Below are positions 1 through 8,440 of a stretch of DNA of 33,029 bases, one piece after another (within the stretch, counting starts at the first letter, position 1; the number at the start of each line of letters is the position of its first letter). The notes beneath the pieces are model-generated. The model ran no database searches, was not told the origin of the DNA, and saw only the letters and a list, made by a program, of their open reading frames with translations. Both the position numbers and the translations under genes were made by a program. Origin of the DNA: Allobosea sp. ASV33 (lineage in GTDB: Bacteria; Pseudomonadota; Alphaproteobacteria; Rhizobiales; Beijerinckiaceae); assembly GCF_016428755.1 (NCBI RefSeq), contig NZ_JAELTI010000062.1:1-33029 (forward strand), written 5' to 3'.

Positions 1-33
1 TCCAGAACCCGGCTTACAGGCCGACTGGCACCT
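1..33 (+). ncRNA. rnpB: RNase P RNA, 3' end (partial)
   Basis: The first 33 bases resemble the conserved 3' end of bacterial class A RNase P RNA: a CAGAACCCGGCTTA block (E. coli has the same block), then a GGCCGACTGG segment that would close helix P1, and a terminal CACCT. The 5' part lies outside the window. Known context supports the call, because rnpB lies close upstream of mraZ in several Hyphomicrobiales. The RNA is the catalytic subunit that removes 5' leaders from pre-tRNAs. The short visible length is the main limit. Confidence 0.72.
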
Positions 34-67
34 CGACCGTCGTGAAGGCGCTGGAACCGCGCGGCTC

Positions 68-224
68 TTCCTTCTCCCCTTGCGGGGGGAGGTGCCCCGA
101 AGGGGCGGATGAGGGGTCGCGCAGGGCTGCATCGTCGCGTTTCGGGGGTCTTCCCGCGAAGTGTCGCGAGACCCCTCATCCGGCAGCGCTCCGCGCTGCC
201 ACCTTCTCCCGCAAGGGGAGAAGG
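68..224. repeat. Large imperfect inverted repeat
   Basis: The left arm (about 68-118) and right arm (about 171-224) are inverted copies. Both contain a CTTCTCCCCTTGCGGG / CCCGCAAGGGGAGAAG outer stem and a CGGATGAGGGG / CCCCTCATCCG inner stem, separated by about 50 bases. It lies between the rnpB tail and the 3' end of ohr. Elements of this form are commonly dispersed between genes in Hyphomicrobiales. It could also serve as a terminator for the RNAs converging from both sides. No coding frame here is convincing. Confidence 0.7.
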
Positions 225-244
225 GAAGGTGCGCCATGGCGGGT

Positions 245-667
245 TCAGGCCACCGTCAATTCGACCGGGATATTGCCCTTCGTCGCATGCGAATAGGGGC
301 AAACCACATGGGCCTTCTGGACGAGGTCCTCGACCGTGGCCTTGTCGAGGCCGGGGACCGAGACGGTCAGCTTAGCGGTGATGCCAAAGCCCTGGCCGTC
401 GTCGCGCGGGCCGATACCGATATCGGCCGAGACCCTGGCGTCTTCCGGAATCTTCACCTTCTCCTTGCCGGCGACGAACTTGAGCGCGCCGAGGAAGCAG
501 GCCGAATAGCCCATCGCGAAGAGCTGCTCGGGATTGGTGCCCTCGCCGCCGCCGCCGCCAAGTTCCTTGGGCGTGTTCAGCACGAGCTTGACGTTGCCGG
601 TGTCGGTCGCGGCCTGGCCTTCGCGGCCGCCGGTGGCGGAACCATGCGCCGTGTAGAGGGTCTTCAT
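245..667 (-). CDS. ohr: Organic hydroperoxide resistance protein Ohr (OsmC/Ohr family)
   Basis: A 140-residue cytoplasmic thiol peroxidase that reduces organic and fatty-acid hydroperoxides, usually with lipoylated partners as reductant. The family's reactive and resolving cysteines are C57 (in GYSACF) and C123 (in VVCPYSHAT). R15 and E47 match the arginine and glutamate that activate the peroxidatic thiol. Length is normal for Ohr. The start is well supported by an AAGGAG box a few bases upstream of the ATG. It is transcribed away from a MarR-type gene that looks like its repressor, OhrR. A TTGACA hexamer (727-732, minus strand) with a 17-base spacer lies within overlapping AATTG/CAATT palindromes, so peroxide-responsive repression is expected. 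Confidence 0.95.
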   Translation of the reverse strand: MKTLYTAHGSATGGREGQAATDTGNVKLVLNTPKELGGGGGEGTNPEQLFAMGYSACFLGALKFVAGKEKVKIPEDARVSADIGIGPRDDGQGFGITAKLTVSVPGLDKATVEDLVQKAHVVCPYSHATKGNIPVELTVA

Positions 668-703
668 GATCGGTCTCCTTGCTTGGGTGAAGCGATGCTT
701 GTC

Positions 704-743
704 TTTTAGATTGTGCGCAATTAGATTGTCAACAATTAAATTG
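704..743 (-). promoter_or_regulatory. ohr promoter with overlapping OhrR operator palindromes
   Basis: On the minus strand a perfect -35 (TTGACA, plus-strand 727-732) is followed by 17 bases and CTAAAA (704-709) as a -10. Three overlapping palindromes cover the -35 and spacer: ATTG-N4-CAAT at 710-721, ATTGT-CA-ACAAT at 725-736 and CAATT-A-AATTG at 733-743. AATTG/CAATT half-sites are typical of OhrR operators, so repressor binding would block RNA polymerase. The ohr/ohrR assignment makes this a strong inference, although binding is not shown. Confidence 0.7.
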
Positions 744-816
744 AGCTAGAGCCGAGGCGGTTGATTGTGAGGTCGCTTTCGGTCTTCGGTGAAGCAAGGT
801 GATCGGCGAGGGCGCG

Positions 817-1281
817 ATGGCGAAGCAGGACAAGGCCGAGAACGGGATGCCGCGCCTGGAGCAGCAGCTCTGCTTCGCGATCTATCAGGTCGGCCATGCC
901 TTCAACCGGGCCTATCGCCCGATCCTTGCCGAGCTCGGACTGACCTATCCGCAATATCTCGTGATGCTCGTGCTCTGGGAGCAGGACGGGCTCGCCGTGA
1001 AGGAGCTTGGCGAGCGATTGATGCTCGATTCCGGCACGCTGACGCCGTTGTTGAAGCGGCTCGAAGCCTCCGGCCTGATCCGCCGCGAGCGCGATGCGCG
1101 CGACGAGCGGCAAGTACGCATCCATCTGGCCGAGAAGGGCGAGGGGCTGCGCGGGCAGGGGCGCTGCGTGCAGGAAGCGATCGGACAGGCGCTCGGTGGG
1201 ACGGCGGGCGATGCAGGCCGGTTGCGCGACCAACTCGGGCTCGTCCGCGATGCGCTGCTGGCGTCCTCCCGCGAGGACTGA
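817..1281 (+). CDS. ohrR: MarR-family peroxide sensor, OhrR-type
   Basis: A 154-residue winged-helix repressor of the MarR family. OhrR proteins release DNA when a conserved N-terminal cysteine is oxidised by organic hydroperoxide. Here that residue is C19 in LEQQLCFAIYQ. A second cysteine, C117 in GRCVQEA, matches the two-cysteine type that forms an intersubunit disulfide. The recognition-helix region (MLDSGTLTPLLKRLEASGLI) and the wing (RRERDARDERQVRIHLAEKG) are typical. I chose the ATG at 817, which has GAGGG just upstream; an in-frame GTG at 799 would add six residues. It is divergent from ohr, with AATTG palindromes between them, so autoregulation is likely. Confidence 0.88.
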   Translation: MAKQDKAENGMPRLEQQLCFAIYQVGHAFNRAYRPILAELGLTYPQYLVMLVLWEQDGLAVKELGERLMLDSGTLTPLLKRLEASGLIRRERDARDERQVRIHLAEKGEGLRGQGRCVQEAIGQALGGTAGDAGRLRDQLGLVRDALLASSRED

Positions 1282-1301
1282 GCGCGTGTAGCCGCCCCGG
1301 C

Positions 1302-1432
1302 TGTCATTCCGGGGCTTCGCGTCGCTAAGAACCCGGAATCCACGGCCGGGTGAGCGACTTACAACGCGGCATAATATGTCTCACCCCGTCGTGGGTTCCG
1401 CGTTCGCGCCTGGGGCGCGCCCCGGAATGACA
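1302..1432. repeat. Palindromic intergenic repeat, family 1 copy A
   Basis: It is bounded by perfect 13-bp inverted ends (TGTCATTCCGGGG at 1302-1314 and its complement at 1420-1432). There is an inner imperfect pair around 1330-1342 and 1391-1403. It lies just after the ohrR stop codon. Three other elements in this window share the TCAT-CCGG ... CCGG-ATGA architecture. It probably folds as a long hairpin in RNA. No coding is expected. Confidence 0.72.
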
Positions 1433-1650
1433 AGGGTGCGCGCTCTTCGCGTGGCTTCCGAGCTGCAATGCTTTGCGCTCATCAAAAAGAACGCCCCGCT
1501 TTCGTAAAATTTTTTCCCAGCGCCGAGGCGCATTTCCGCCTGCCCATAGGGTCGGGCGAAGCCGAATTGCGCGTGCTTACGGATACTTAACCTTAACGAG
1601 CTGTGATGGCGGAAAGTCCCCGCCGGTGCGTCGCTGCGCCTGCGATTCCA

Positions 1651-1679
1651 TTGACGCCCATATAGGCCCATGCTATCCC
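1651..1679 (+). promoter_or_regulatory. Predicted sigma-70-type promoter of the dcw operon
   Basis: TTGACG at 1651-1656 is followed by a 17-base spacer and TATCCC at 1674-1679. This is the best promoter match in the 557-base gap before mraZ. It lies in the usual place for the main dcw promoter and coincides with three phased CCCA elements that look like MraZ sites. The assignment is by consensus only. Confidence 0.55.
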
Positions 1680-1680
1680 A
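1657..1680 (-). promoter_or_regulatory. Three 10-bp-phased MraZ-type boxes
   Basis: CCCA occurs at 1657-1660, 1667-1670 and 1677-1680, so the minus strand reads TGGGN three times with 5-base spacers. MraZ of E. coli is known to bind TGGGN repeats separated by 5 bases in its own promoter. A degenerate fourth unit (TCCA, 1647-1650) continues the phase. The boxes cover the spacer and -10 of the predicted mraZ promoter, which fits autorepression. Confidence 0.65.
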
Positions 1681-1838
1681 AATTATCTCGTCGAAGCCGG
1701 CAGGCAAACCAAGGGTCAGGCTCCGTGTGCCGCGCGGAATTTGGCTCGCTGGCCTGCCTTGCCCGCCTCGACGGGGAGTTCGTTCGCCGCTTGCGCATCT
1801 CAGCGGCGACGCCCTGAAGAGCAGGCCGGGAGGCGGCG

Positions 1839-2315
1839 TTGACAGACCGCTTCGTCTCGAATTTCACGAACCGGCTCGACGCCAAGGGGCGCGTCTCCAT
1901 TCCCTCCAGTTTCCGGTCGGTGCTGGCGAAGGACGGCTACGAGGGGCTCTATGTCCATCAGGGCCTCGACCTGCCGGCGCTCGATGCCGGCGGCAACGCG
2001 CTGAGGGCCACGATCGACGACATCCTCGCGCGCTTCTCGCCGTTCTCGGACGAGTGGGAATTGCTTTCGACGGCGCTGAACGGCACCTCGGAGGTGCTGA
2101 AGATCGACACGGAGGGGCGGATGGTGCTGAGCGAGGCGCTGAAGGCGCATGCGGGCATCGGCGACGCCGTGACCTTCGTCGGCCATGGCCACAAATTCCA
2201 GATCTGGGAGCCGGAGCGGTTCCGCGCGCATCTCGACGCGGCGCGGACGCGCCTGCGCGACGTGAAGCGCACGCTCGGCAGTTTGACGATTCCAACGGGA
2301 GGGGCGGGCCCATGA
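1839..2315 (+). CDS. mraZ: Transcriptional regulator MraZ
   Basis: A 158-residue nucleoid-associated DNA-binding protein and the usual first gene of the dcw cluster. It represses its own promoter in E. coli. It has two AbrB/SpoVT-like beta-barrel repeats, marked by DAKGRVSIP at residues 14-22 and DTEGRMVLS at about 90-98. The start is a TTG at 1839 preceded by GGGAGG with a 5-base gap; no upstream ATG fits the family N-terminus. Its stop overlaps the rsmH start as ATGA. The phased TGGGN boxes about 160-180 bases upstream are its likely target. Confidence 0.96.
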   Translation: MTDRFVSNFTNRLDAKGRVSIPSSFRSVLAKDGYEGLYVHQGLDLPALDAGGNALRATIDDILARFSPFSDEWELLSTALNGTSEVLKIDTEGRMVLSEALKAHAGIGDAVTFVGHGHKFQIWEPERFRAHLDAARTRLRDVKRTLGSLTIPTGGAGP

Positions 2316-3352
2316 CGGACCATGGCGACCGTTCCGGCGAAGCCATCGGCGGACCGGTTCGTCACGTGCCCGTGTTGCTCGCCGAGGTTCTGCATGCGCT
2401 CGCGCCGCAGGCGGGGGGGCGCTATCTCGACGGCACCTTCGGGGCGGGCGGCTATTCGCGCGCCATCCTCGATGCCGCGCCGGGCGTGACCCTGCTCGGG
2501 CTCGACCGCGACCCCTCGGCGATTGCCGGCGGGGCCGATCTGGTCGCGGCGATGGCCGGGCGCCTGACCCTGTCCCAGGCCAATTTCGGCGAGCTCGCCG
2601 AGGAGGCCGAGCGCTTCAAGATGGCGCCGCTCGACGGCGTCGTGCTCGATATCGGCGTTTCCTCGATGCAGATCGATCAGGCCGAGCGCGGCTTCTCGTT
2701 CCGCTTCGACGGGCCGCTCGACATGCGCATGAGCAGCACCGGGCAGAGCGCCGCCGATCTCGTCAACGAGGCCGAGGAAGGGCTGCTCGCCAATATCTTC
2801 TACCATTATGGCGAGGAGCGTCGCTCGCGCGCCGTGGCGCGGGCCGTGATCGAGGCCCGCCGCAAGGCGCCGATCACGACGACCAAGCAACTGGCCGATC
2901 TCGTCGCCGGGATCGTATGGGGCGAGCCGGGCGGAGCGCATCCGGCGACGCGCGTGTTCCAGGCGCTGCGCATCGCGGTCAATGACGAGCTCGGCGAGCT
3001 CGTTCGGGCGCTTCATGCGGCCGAGACCGTGCTGAAGCCGGGCGGTCGGCTCGTCGTCGTGACCTTCCACTCCCTCGAAGACCGCATCGTCAAGCAGTTC
3101 TTCGCCGAACGCTCCGGCCGGGTGCCGGCGGGCTCGCGCCATGCGCCGGCTGTGGCCGCCGCGCAGCCGACCTTCAGGCTGGTCGCGAAGGGCGCCGTCG
3201 CGCCGTCCGAGGCCGAGATGCGGGCCAATCCGCGGGCGCGCTCGGCCAAGCTGCGGGCCGCCGAGCGCAACGATGCGCCGTCGCGCCGGGCCGATGCCGG
3301 CCTCGTCGCGCTTTCCACCGTCCCCGACCCGCAGCCGCGCCGGAGGCCCTGA
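2312..3352 (+). CDS. rsmH: 16S rRNA (cytosine(1402)-N4)-methyltransferase RsmH
   Basis: A 346-residue S-adenosylmethionine-dependent methyltransferase (formerly MraW) that adds the N4-methyl group to C1402 in the decoding centre of 16S rRNA. It has the family [13 protein letters not shown] start, the SAM-binding block [13 protein letters not shown] at about residues 38-50, [11 protein letters not shown], and the [13 protein letters not shown] signature near the C-terminus. The ATG overlaps the mraZ stop, with a GGGAGGGG ribosome site upstream, so the two are probably translationally coupled. The C-terminal 50 residues are basic and low in complexity. Confidence 0.97.
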   Translation: MTDHGDRSGEAIGGPVRHVPVLLAEVLHALAPQAGGRYLDGTFGAGGYSRAILDAAPGVTLLGLDRDPSAIAGGADLVAAMAGRLTLSQANFGELAEEAERFKMAPLDGVVLDIGVSSMQIDQAERGFSFRFDGPLDMRMSSTGQSAADLVNEAEEGLLANIFYHYGEERRSRAVARAVIEARRKAPITTTKQLADLVAGIVWGEPGGAHPATRVFQALRIAVNDELGELVRALHAAETVLKPGGRLVVVTFHSLEDRIVKQFFAERSGRVPAGSRHAPAVAAAQPTFRLVAKGAVAPSEAEMRANPRARSAKLRAAERNDAPSRRADAGLVALSTVPDPQPRRRP

Positions 3353-3354
3353 GC

Positions 3355-3741
3355 GTGATCAAGCTCCTGCATGTCATCGCCATCGGCGCGCTGGTCTCAT
3401 CGGCGGTCTATGCCTATTCGATCAAATACGAGACGACGCTTGCGACCGAGCATCTTCAGAAGCTCAAGGGCAAGATCCAGCGCGAGCGTGACGCCATCCA
3501 GGTGCTCAAGGCCGAGTGGCAGTTCCTCAACCGGCCGGATCGCGTCCAGATGCTGGCCGAGCGCCATCTCGACCTGCAGCCCTTCGTGGTGACGCAGGTG
3601 GTGAAGCCCTCCGACATCCCGAACCGCGGGCCGAAGGTCGATGCCATCGGCCGCAAGCTGGAGGATCTCGGCCTGGGGCTGCCGACCGAGACGCCGCGGG
3701 ACCGCAAGGCGAGCGCGACCACGCCGGGAGCCATGCCGTGA
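3355..3741 (+). CDS. ftsL: Cell division protein FtsL
   Basis: A 128-residue bitopic inner-membrane divisome protein. It has a short N-terminus, one membrane segment at about residues 5-22, a periplasmic coiled coil (about 30-60), and the alphaproteobacterial EWQFLNRPDRVQMLAERHLDL block at about 60-80. FtsL works with FtsB/DivIC and FtsQ to activate FtsW-FtsI. The GTG start at 3355 is supported by GGAGG eight bases upstream, inside the end of rsmH. Its stop overlaps the ftsI start as GTGA. Confidence 0.93.
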   Translation: MIKLLHVIAIGALVSSAVYAYSIKYETTLATEHLQKLKGKIQRERDAIQVLKAEWQFLNRPDRVQMLAERHLDLQPFVVTQVVKPSDIPNRGPKVDAIGRKLEDLGLGLPTETPRDRKASATTPGAMP

Positions 3742-5516
3742 ACCAGTCGATCGATCAGGAGGCACCGGTGGAGCATCAGGCCGAGGCGATGGAGACGGTC
3801 GTGAAGCGCGGGCGCCTGGCCTGGCTGCGCGACGTCTTCCGCATGAGCGGCGAGAAGAGCGAGCCGCGCGTCGGGCTCGTCATCCTCGGCTTCTCCGCGC
3901 TGTTCCTCGCGATCACCGGCCGGCTCGTCATGCTGGCGACGCTGCCGAACGAGCAGGTCGGCCTGCGCCGCGCCACCTCCAACGCCATCTCCGCCGCGCG
4001 CCCCGATATCGTCGACCGCAACGGCGAGGTCCTGGCGACCGATATCCGCACGGTCTCGGTCTTCGCCGAACCGCGCCGCATCCTTGACAAGGACGAGGCG
4101 ACCGAACTGCTGACCGCCGTGCTGCCCGATCTCGACGCTAAGGACCTGCGCGAGAAGCTCGGCACCAAGAAGGGCTTCGTCTGGGTCAAGCGCGAGATCA
4201 CGCCGCGCCAGCAGGCCGAAGTCCACCGGCTCGGTATTCCCGGCATCGGCTTTGTGCCGGAGAACAAGCGCGTCTATCCGAACGGCAACGCCGCCGCGCA
4301 TGTGCTCGGCTTCGCCAATATCGACAATGTCGGCATCGCCGGCATGGAGAAATACATCGACTCGCAGGGTCTGCAGGACCTGAACGGCGCCGGGTTGGCC
4401 ACCGAGGCGTCGGACCTCAAGCCGATCAAGCTGTCGCTCGACCTGCGCGTCCAGCATCTGCTGCGCGACGAGCTGTTCAAGGGCATGGAGCGCTTCAAGG
4501 CCATCGCCGCCGCCGGCGCGATCATGGATGTGAATACCGGCGAGATGCTCGCGCTGGTCTCCCTGCCCGATTTCGACCCGAACAACCCGGTCGACGCGCT
4601 GGAGAAGGATCGGATCAACCGGATGAATGTCGGCGTCTACGAGATGGGCTCGACCTTCAAGGCGCTGACCATCGCGATGGCGCTCGATTCCGGCAAGGTC
4701 AACATCAACTCGACCTTCTCGACCGCGGGCGGAATGATGCGGTTCGGCCGCCAGGTCATCAAGGAATATCACGGCACCGGCCGCAACCTGACGGTGCCCG
4801 AGGTCTTCGTGCATTCCTCGAACATGGGCTCGATCAAGATGGCGCTGGCCGTCGGCGTCGACGGTCATAAGGCCTTCCTCAGGAAGATGATGCAGCTCGA
4901 CCGGATGACGACCGAGCTGCCGGAAAGCGCCGCCCCGATCGTCCCGCAGCGCTGGGGCGAGATCAACACGGCGACCATCGCCTTCGGCCACGGCCTCGCG
5001 GTCGCACCGCTCCAGGCGCTGGCGGCGGTGGGCGCGCTGGTCAATGGCGGCTACCTGATGAAGCCGACCTTCCTGAAGCGGACCGAGGAGGAGGCGCGCC
5101 AGGTCTCGACGCGCGTCATCAAGCCGGAAACCTCGGAAGCGATGCGCTTCATCATGCGCATCAACGGCGAGAAGGGCTCGGCCCGCAAGGCCGACATTCC
5201 CGGCTATTTCGTCGGCGGCAAGACCGGCACGGCCGAAAAGGTCATCAACGGCCGCTACGCCAAGAACAAGAACTTCACGACCTTCACGGCGATCGCGCCC
5301 TCGGACAAGCCGAAATACGTGTTCCTCGCGATCTATGACGAGCCGAAGGGCTATGCCGAGAGCGGCGGCTATTCGACCGCGGCGTGGAATGCCGGCGTCA
5401 CCACCGGCAAGGTGATCGAGCGCGCGGCGCCGATCCTCGGCCTCAACCCACGCTTCGACCCGCCGCCGTCGCCGTTCCCGTTGATGGCGAAGCTCGGCGC
5501 CTGGGGTTCGCGCTGA
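3738..5516 (+). CDS. ftsI: Septal peptidoglycan transpeptidase FtsI (PBP3)
   Basis: A 592-residue class B penicillin-binding protein that crosslinks septal peptidoglycan with FtsW. It has a cytoplasmic N-terminus, one membrane anchor at about residues 48-70, a PBP dimerisation domain, and a C-terminal transpeptidase domain. The active-site motifs are S305-T-F-K308, S360-S-N362 and K495-T-G-T498. I chose GTG 3738, which overlaps the ftsL stop. A second in-frame GTG at 3768 has a better-spaced GGAGG and would shorten the cytoplasmic tail by ten residues. It sits in the operon between ftsL and murE. Confidence 0.96.
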   Translation: MNQSIDQEAPVEHQAEAMETVVKRGRLAWLRDVFRMSGEKSEPRVGLVILGFSALFLAITGRLVMLATLPNEQVGLRRATSNAISAARPDIVDRNGEVLATDIRTVSVFAEPRRILDKDEATELLTAVLPDLDAKDLREKLGTKKGFVWVKREITPRQQAEVHRLGIPGIGFVPENKRVYPNGNAAAHVLGFANIDNVGIAGMEKYIDSQGLQDLNGAGLATEASDLKPIKLSLDLRVQHLLRDELFKGMERFKAIAAAGAIMDVNTGEMLALVSLPDFDPNNPVDALEKDRINRMNVGVYEMGSTFKALTIAMALDSGKVNINSTFSTAGGMMRFGRQVIKEYHGTGRNLTVPEVFVHSSNMGSIKMALAVGVDGHKAFLRKMMQLDRMTTELPESAAPIVPQRWGEINTATIAFGHGLAVAPLQALAAVGALVNGGYLMKPTFLKRTEEEARQVSTRVIKPETSEAMRFIMRINGEKGSARKADIPGYFVGGKTGTAEKVINGRYAKNKNFTTFTAIAPSDKPKYVFLAIYDEPKGYAESGGYSTAAWNAGVTTGKVIERAAPILGLNPRFDPPPSPFPLMAKLGAWGSR

Positions 5517-5538
5517 TCTCGGCCTATAAGCGGAAGCC

Positions 5539-6996
5539 ATGAGCATGACCGGATACAGCCTCGGAGACCTCTTCCCCGAGATTTTCGATGCTGAGGCCGC
5601 GAGCCAGCAGGTGCATGGCGTCGCCTTCGACAGCCGCAAGGTGACCGGTGACGATGTCTTCGTCGCGCTGGCCGGCGCCAAGGCCGATGGCGCGCGCTTC
5701 ATCATGGATGCCGTCGCGCACGGTGCGGTCGCGGTCGTTTCGGGCGGCCCGCGCCCCGACGACCTGCCGGCCGGCGTCGCCTTCGCGCAGGTCGACGATC
5801 CCCGCCTCGCGCTGGCGCTGGCGGCGGCCAAGATCCATCCGCGCCAGCCGAAGACGATCGTCGCGGTGACCGGCACCAGCGGCAAATCCTCGGTTGCGGA
5901 CTTCACCCGCCAGATCTTCCAGGCGCTCGGCCATGAATCGGCGAGCGTCGGCACGATCGGCGTCGTGACGGCCAAGGGCGCCGATTACGGCTCGCTGACG
6001 ACGCCGGACCCGCTCTCGCTGCACGCCTCCTTCGACAAGCTTGCCGGCGAGGGCATCACGCATCTCGCGATGGAGGCCTCCTCGCACGGGCTCGACCAGC
6101 GCCGTCTCGACGGCGTGCGGTTGAGCGCCGGTGCCTTTCTCAATCTCGGGCGCGACCATCTGGACTACCATCCGAGCGTCGAGGAGTATCTCGCCGCCAA
6201 GCTCAGGCTCTGGGAGCTGCTGCCGGCGGGGGCTCCTGTCGTGATCAACCGCGACGAGCCCTATGCGGAGGAGGCGGCTGAAGCTGCGGCCAAGGCGGGG
6301 CATCCGATCATCGGCATCGGCCGCAAGGGCGAGACGCTGAGGCTGCTGCGCAACGAGCGCGACGGCTTCTCGCAGCGGCTGACCGTTGGCTTCGACGCGC
6401 GCGAACTCTCCGTCGACCTGCCGCTGGTCGGCGATTTCATGGCCGGCAATGCGCTGGTCGCCGCCGGGCTCGCCATCGCGACCGGCGAGGACAAGGCTGC
6501 CTCGCTTAGAGCGATCTCCGGCCTGAAGGGCGTCGCGGGGCGGCTCGAGCGCATCGGCGAGGCCAATGGCGGGCTCGTCGTCGTCGATTACGCCCATAAG
6601 CCCGATGCGCTTGCCGCGGTGCTGACGACGCTGCGGCCCTATGCGACCGGTCGGCTGATCTGCGTCTTCGGCTGCGGCGGCGACCGTGACAAGGGCAAGC
6701 GCCCGCTGATGGGCGCGATCGCGGCCGAGAAGGCCGATATCGCCATCGTCACCGACGACAATCCGCGCAGCGAAGACCCGGCGACGATCCGGGCAGAGAT
6801 CATGGCCGCGTCGCCGAAGCTCCGGGAGATCGGCGACCGCGAGGAAGCGATCAACGCCGCGGTTGGGATGCTGAAGCCTGGGGATTTGCTGGTCGTGGCC
6901 GGAAAAGGCCATGAATCCGGCCAGATCATCGGCGACCGGACGCTGCCCTTCTCGGATCACGACGTGGTCCGGAAAGCGCTATCGGAGATCAAGTGA
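5539..6996 (+). CDS. murE: UDP-N-acetylmuramoyl-L-alanyl-D-glutamate--2,6-diaminopimelate ligase MurE
   Basis: A 485-residue cytoplasmic Mur ligase that adds meso-diaminopimelate to UDP-MurNAc-L-Ala-D-Glu using ATP. The ATP loop is T111-GTSGKS. DNPR at residues 407-410, followed by SEDP, is the motif that selects meso-diaminopimelate rather than lysine, so the wall should be of the DAP type. The ATG at 5539 has GGAAG upstream; a second ATG two codons later is possible. It lies 22 bases after ftsI and its stop overlaps the murF start region. Confidence 0.97.
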   Translation: MSMTGYSLGDLFPEIFDAEAASQQVHGVAFDSRKVTGDDVFVALAGAKADGARFIMDAVAHGAVAVVSGGPRPDDLPAGVAFAQVDDPRLALALAAAKIHPRQPKTIVAVTGTSGKSSVADFTRQIFQALGHESASVGTIGVVTAKGADYGSLTTPDPLSLHASFDKLAGEGITHLAMEASSHGLDQRRLDGVRLSAGAFLNLGRDHLDYHPSVEEYLAAKLRLWELLPAGAPVVINRDEPYAEEAAEAAAKAGHPIIGIGRKGETLRLLRNERDGFSQRLTVGFDARELSVDLPLVGDFMAGNALVAAGLAIATGEDKAASLRAISGLKGVAGRLERIGEANGGLVVVDYAHKPDALAAVLTTLRPYATGRLICVFGCGGDRDKGKRPLMGAIAAEKADIAIVTDDNPRSEDPATIRAEIMAASPKLREIGDREEAINAAVGMLKPGDLLVVAGKGHESGQIIGDRTLPFSDHDVVRKALSEIK

Positions 6997-8420
6997 TGGG
7001 CGCCCCGCTCTGGACCGGAGACAAGCTGATCGCGGCGCTGCGTGCGCGGGCGGAGGGCGCCGTGCCACCCGTGGTGACCGGCGCCTCGATCGATACCCGC
7101 ACGCTGGAGCCGGGCGACGTCTTCTTCGCCATCACTGGCGAGGCCCGCAACGGGCATGACTTCGTCAAGGCCGCGCTCGACAAGGGCGCCGCGCTCGCCG
7201 TGGTCGACGAAGCGCATGCCGCTCAGTTCGAAGGAGCAGGTGCGCTTGCCGTCGTGCCGGACGTGCTGAAGGCGATGGAGCATGCGGGTACCGCACGCCG
7301 CGCCGAGCTCAAGGCAGGCATCGTCGCGGTCACCGGCTCGGTCGGCAAGACCGGCACCAAGGAGGCGCTGCGGCTCGTGCTCTCGCGCCAGGGCAAGACC
7401 CATGCGCCGGTCGCCTCCTACAACAATCATTGGGGCGTGCCGCTGACGCTGGTGCGCACACCTGCCGATGTCGCCTATGGCGTCTACGAGATCGGCATGA
7501 ACAGCCCCGGCGAGATCGTGCCGCTGGCGCGGATGGTGCGCCCGCAGGTCGCCATCGTCACCACGATCCAGCCCGTGCATCTCGCCGCCTTCGCATCGCT
7601 CGAAGGGATCGCCGAAGAAAAGGCGGGGGTCTACTGGGAGCTCGAGAAGGGCGGCACGGCGATCGTCAACGCCGATATCCCGCAATCGGAACTGCTGCGC
7701 GATATCGCCAAGTCAGGACCGGCCGGGCGGATCATCACCTTCGGCGAGAGCCCGGATGCCGATGTGAAGCTGATCTCCTGCGCGCTGAAGCCCGACATGT
7801 CGACGGTCGAGGCCCGCGTCTGCGGGGAGCCGGTAACCTACCGGCTGGGCAGCCCGGGCAAGCATATCGTGCTGAACTCGCTGGCCGTGCTGGCAGCCGT
7901 CCATGCGCTCGGCGCCGATCTCGCGCTGGCCGCGCTGGCGCTGGGCGACCTCAAGCCGCCGGCCGGGCGCGGCGCGCGGCAGGTGCTGCAGGCGCCTGGC
8001 GGCAGGATCACGCTGCTCGACGAGAGCTATAACGGCAACCCGGCCTCGATGCGCGCCGCGATCGAGAATCTCGGGCGCCTGCCGGTCGAAGGCCGCGGCC
8101 GGCGCATCGCCGTGCTCGGCGACATGCTGGAGCTCGGGGCGACCGGGCCGGAGCTGCATCGGGGGCTGGCCGAACCGCTGGTTTCGAACGGGATCGACAC
8201 GGTCTTCACCTGCGGCCCGCTGATGAAAGGGCTTCATGAGAGCTTGCCTTCCGCCATGCGGGGGGCTTATGCCGCAACCGCGAGCGAGCTGGAGCCGCTC
8301 GTGCTCGATGCGATCCGCGGCGGCGACACCGTCACCGTCAAGGGATCGCTGGGCACGCGCATGGGGCCGATCGTCAAGGCGATCCTCGCGCGTTTTCCTG
8401 CCGTGCCTGCCGAAGACTGA
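6996..8420 (+). CDS. murF: UDP-N-acetylmuramoyl-tripeptide--D-alanyl-D-alanine ligase MurF
   Basis: A 474-residue Mur ligase that completes UDP-MurNAc-pentapeptide by adding D-Ala-D-Ala made by Ddl. The N-terminal UDP-binding domain includes [18 protein letters not shown]. The ATP loop is G114-SVGKT, and [15 protein letters not shown] and [10 protein letters not shown] mark the C-terminal half. GGAG at 6984-6987 can serve either ATG 6996, used here because it overlaps the murE stop as TGATG, or the adjacent GTG 6993. Its partner genes murE and mraY flank it. Confidence 0.97.
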   Translation: MGAPLWTGDKLIAALRARAEGAVPPVVTGASIDTRTLEPGDVFFAITGEARNGHDFVKAALDKGAALAVVDEAHAAQFEGAGALAVVPDVLKAMEHAGTARRAELKAGIVAVTGSVGKTGTKEALRLVLSRQGKTHAPVASYNNHWGVPLTLVRTPADVAYGVYEIGMNSPGEIVPLARMVRPQVAIVTTIQPVHLAAFASLEGIAEEKAGVYWELEKGGTAIVNADIPQSELLRDIAKSGPAGRIITFGESPDADVKLISCALKPDMSTVEARVCGEPVTYRLGSPGKHIVLNSLAVLAAVHALGADLALAALALGDLKPPAGRGARQVLQAPGGRITLLDESYNGNPASMRAAIENLGRLPVEGRGRRIAVLGDMLELGATGPELHRGLAEPLVSNGIDTVFTCGPLMKGLHESLPSAMRGAYAATASELEPLVLDAIRGGDTVTVKGSLGTRMGPIVKAILARFPAVPAED

Positions 8421-8440
8421 CCTACAAGAGAACCCGCAGC

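Larger units (their letters stand above)
1433..1838. other. Non-coding leader upstream of the dcw cluster
   Basis: No credible gene was seen in this stretch. It contains an A/T run near 1506-1517 (AAAATTTTTT), two tandem TTAAC half-sites at 1587-1597, the predicted mraZ promoter at 1651-1679, and about 160 bases of untranslated leader before mraZ. Reading frames that cross it have no convincing ribosome site or recognisable protein. Confidence 0.6.

Noticed and set aside
42..296. Short plus-strand open frames across the first 300 bases
   Set aside because: They cross the rnpB tail and an inverted repeat, lack ribosome sites and encode no recognisable protein.
1587..1597. Tandem TTAAC-TTAAC near the mraZ promoter as a CtrA box
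   Set aside because: The half-sites start 6 bases apart rather than the 11 required by TTAA-N7-TTAA.
3456..5975. An 839-codon minus-strand open frame opposite ftsI
   Set aside because: It is antisense to a clearly conserved gene, has low-complexity R/D/H-rich sequence and no ribosome site; long antisense frames are expected in DNA this GC-rich. The same applies to the long minus-strand frames at 14647-16383 and 23735-25489.
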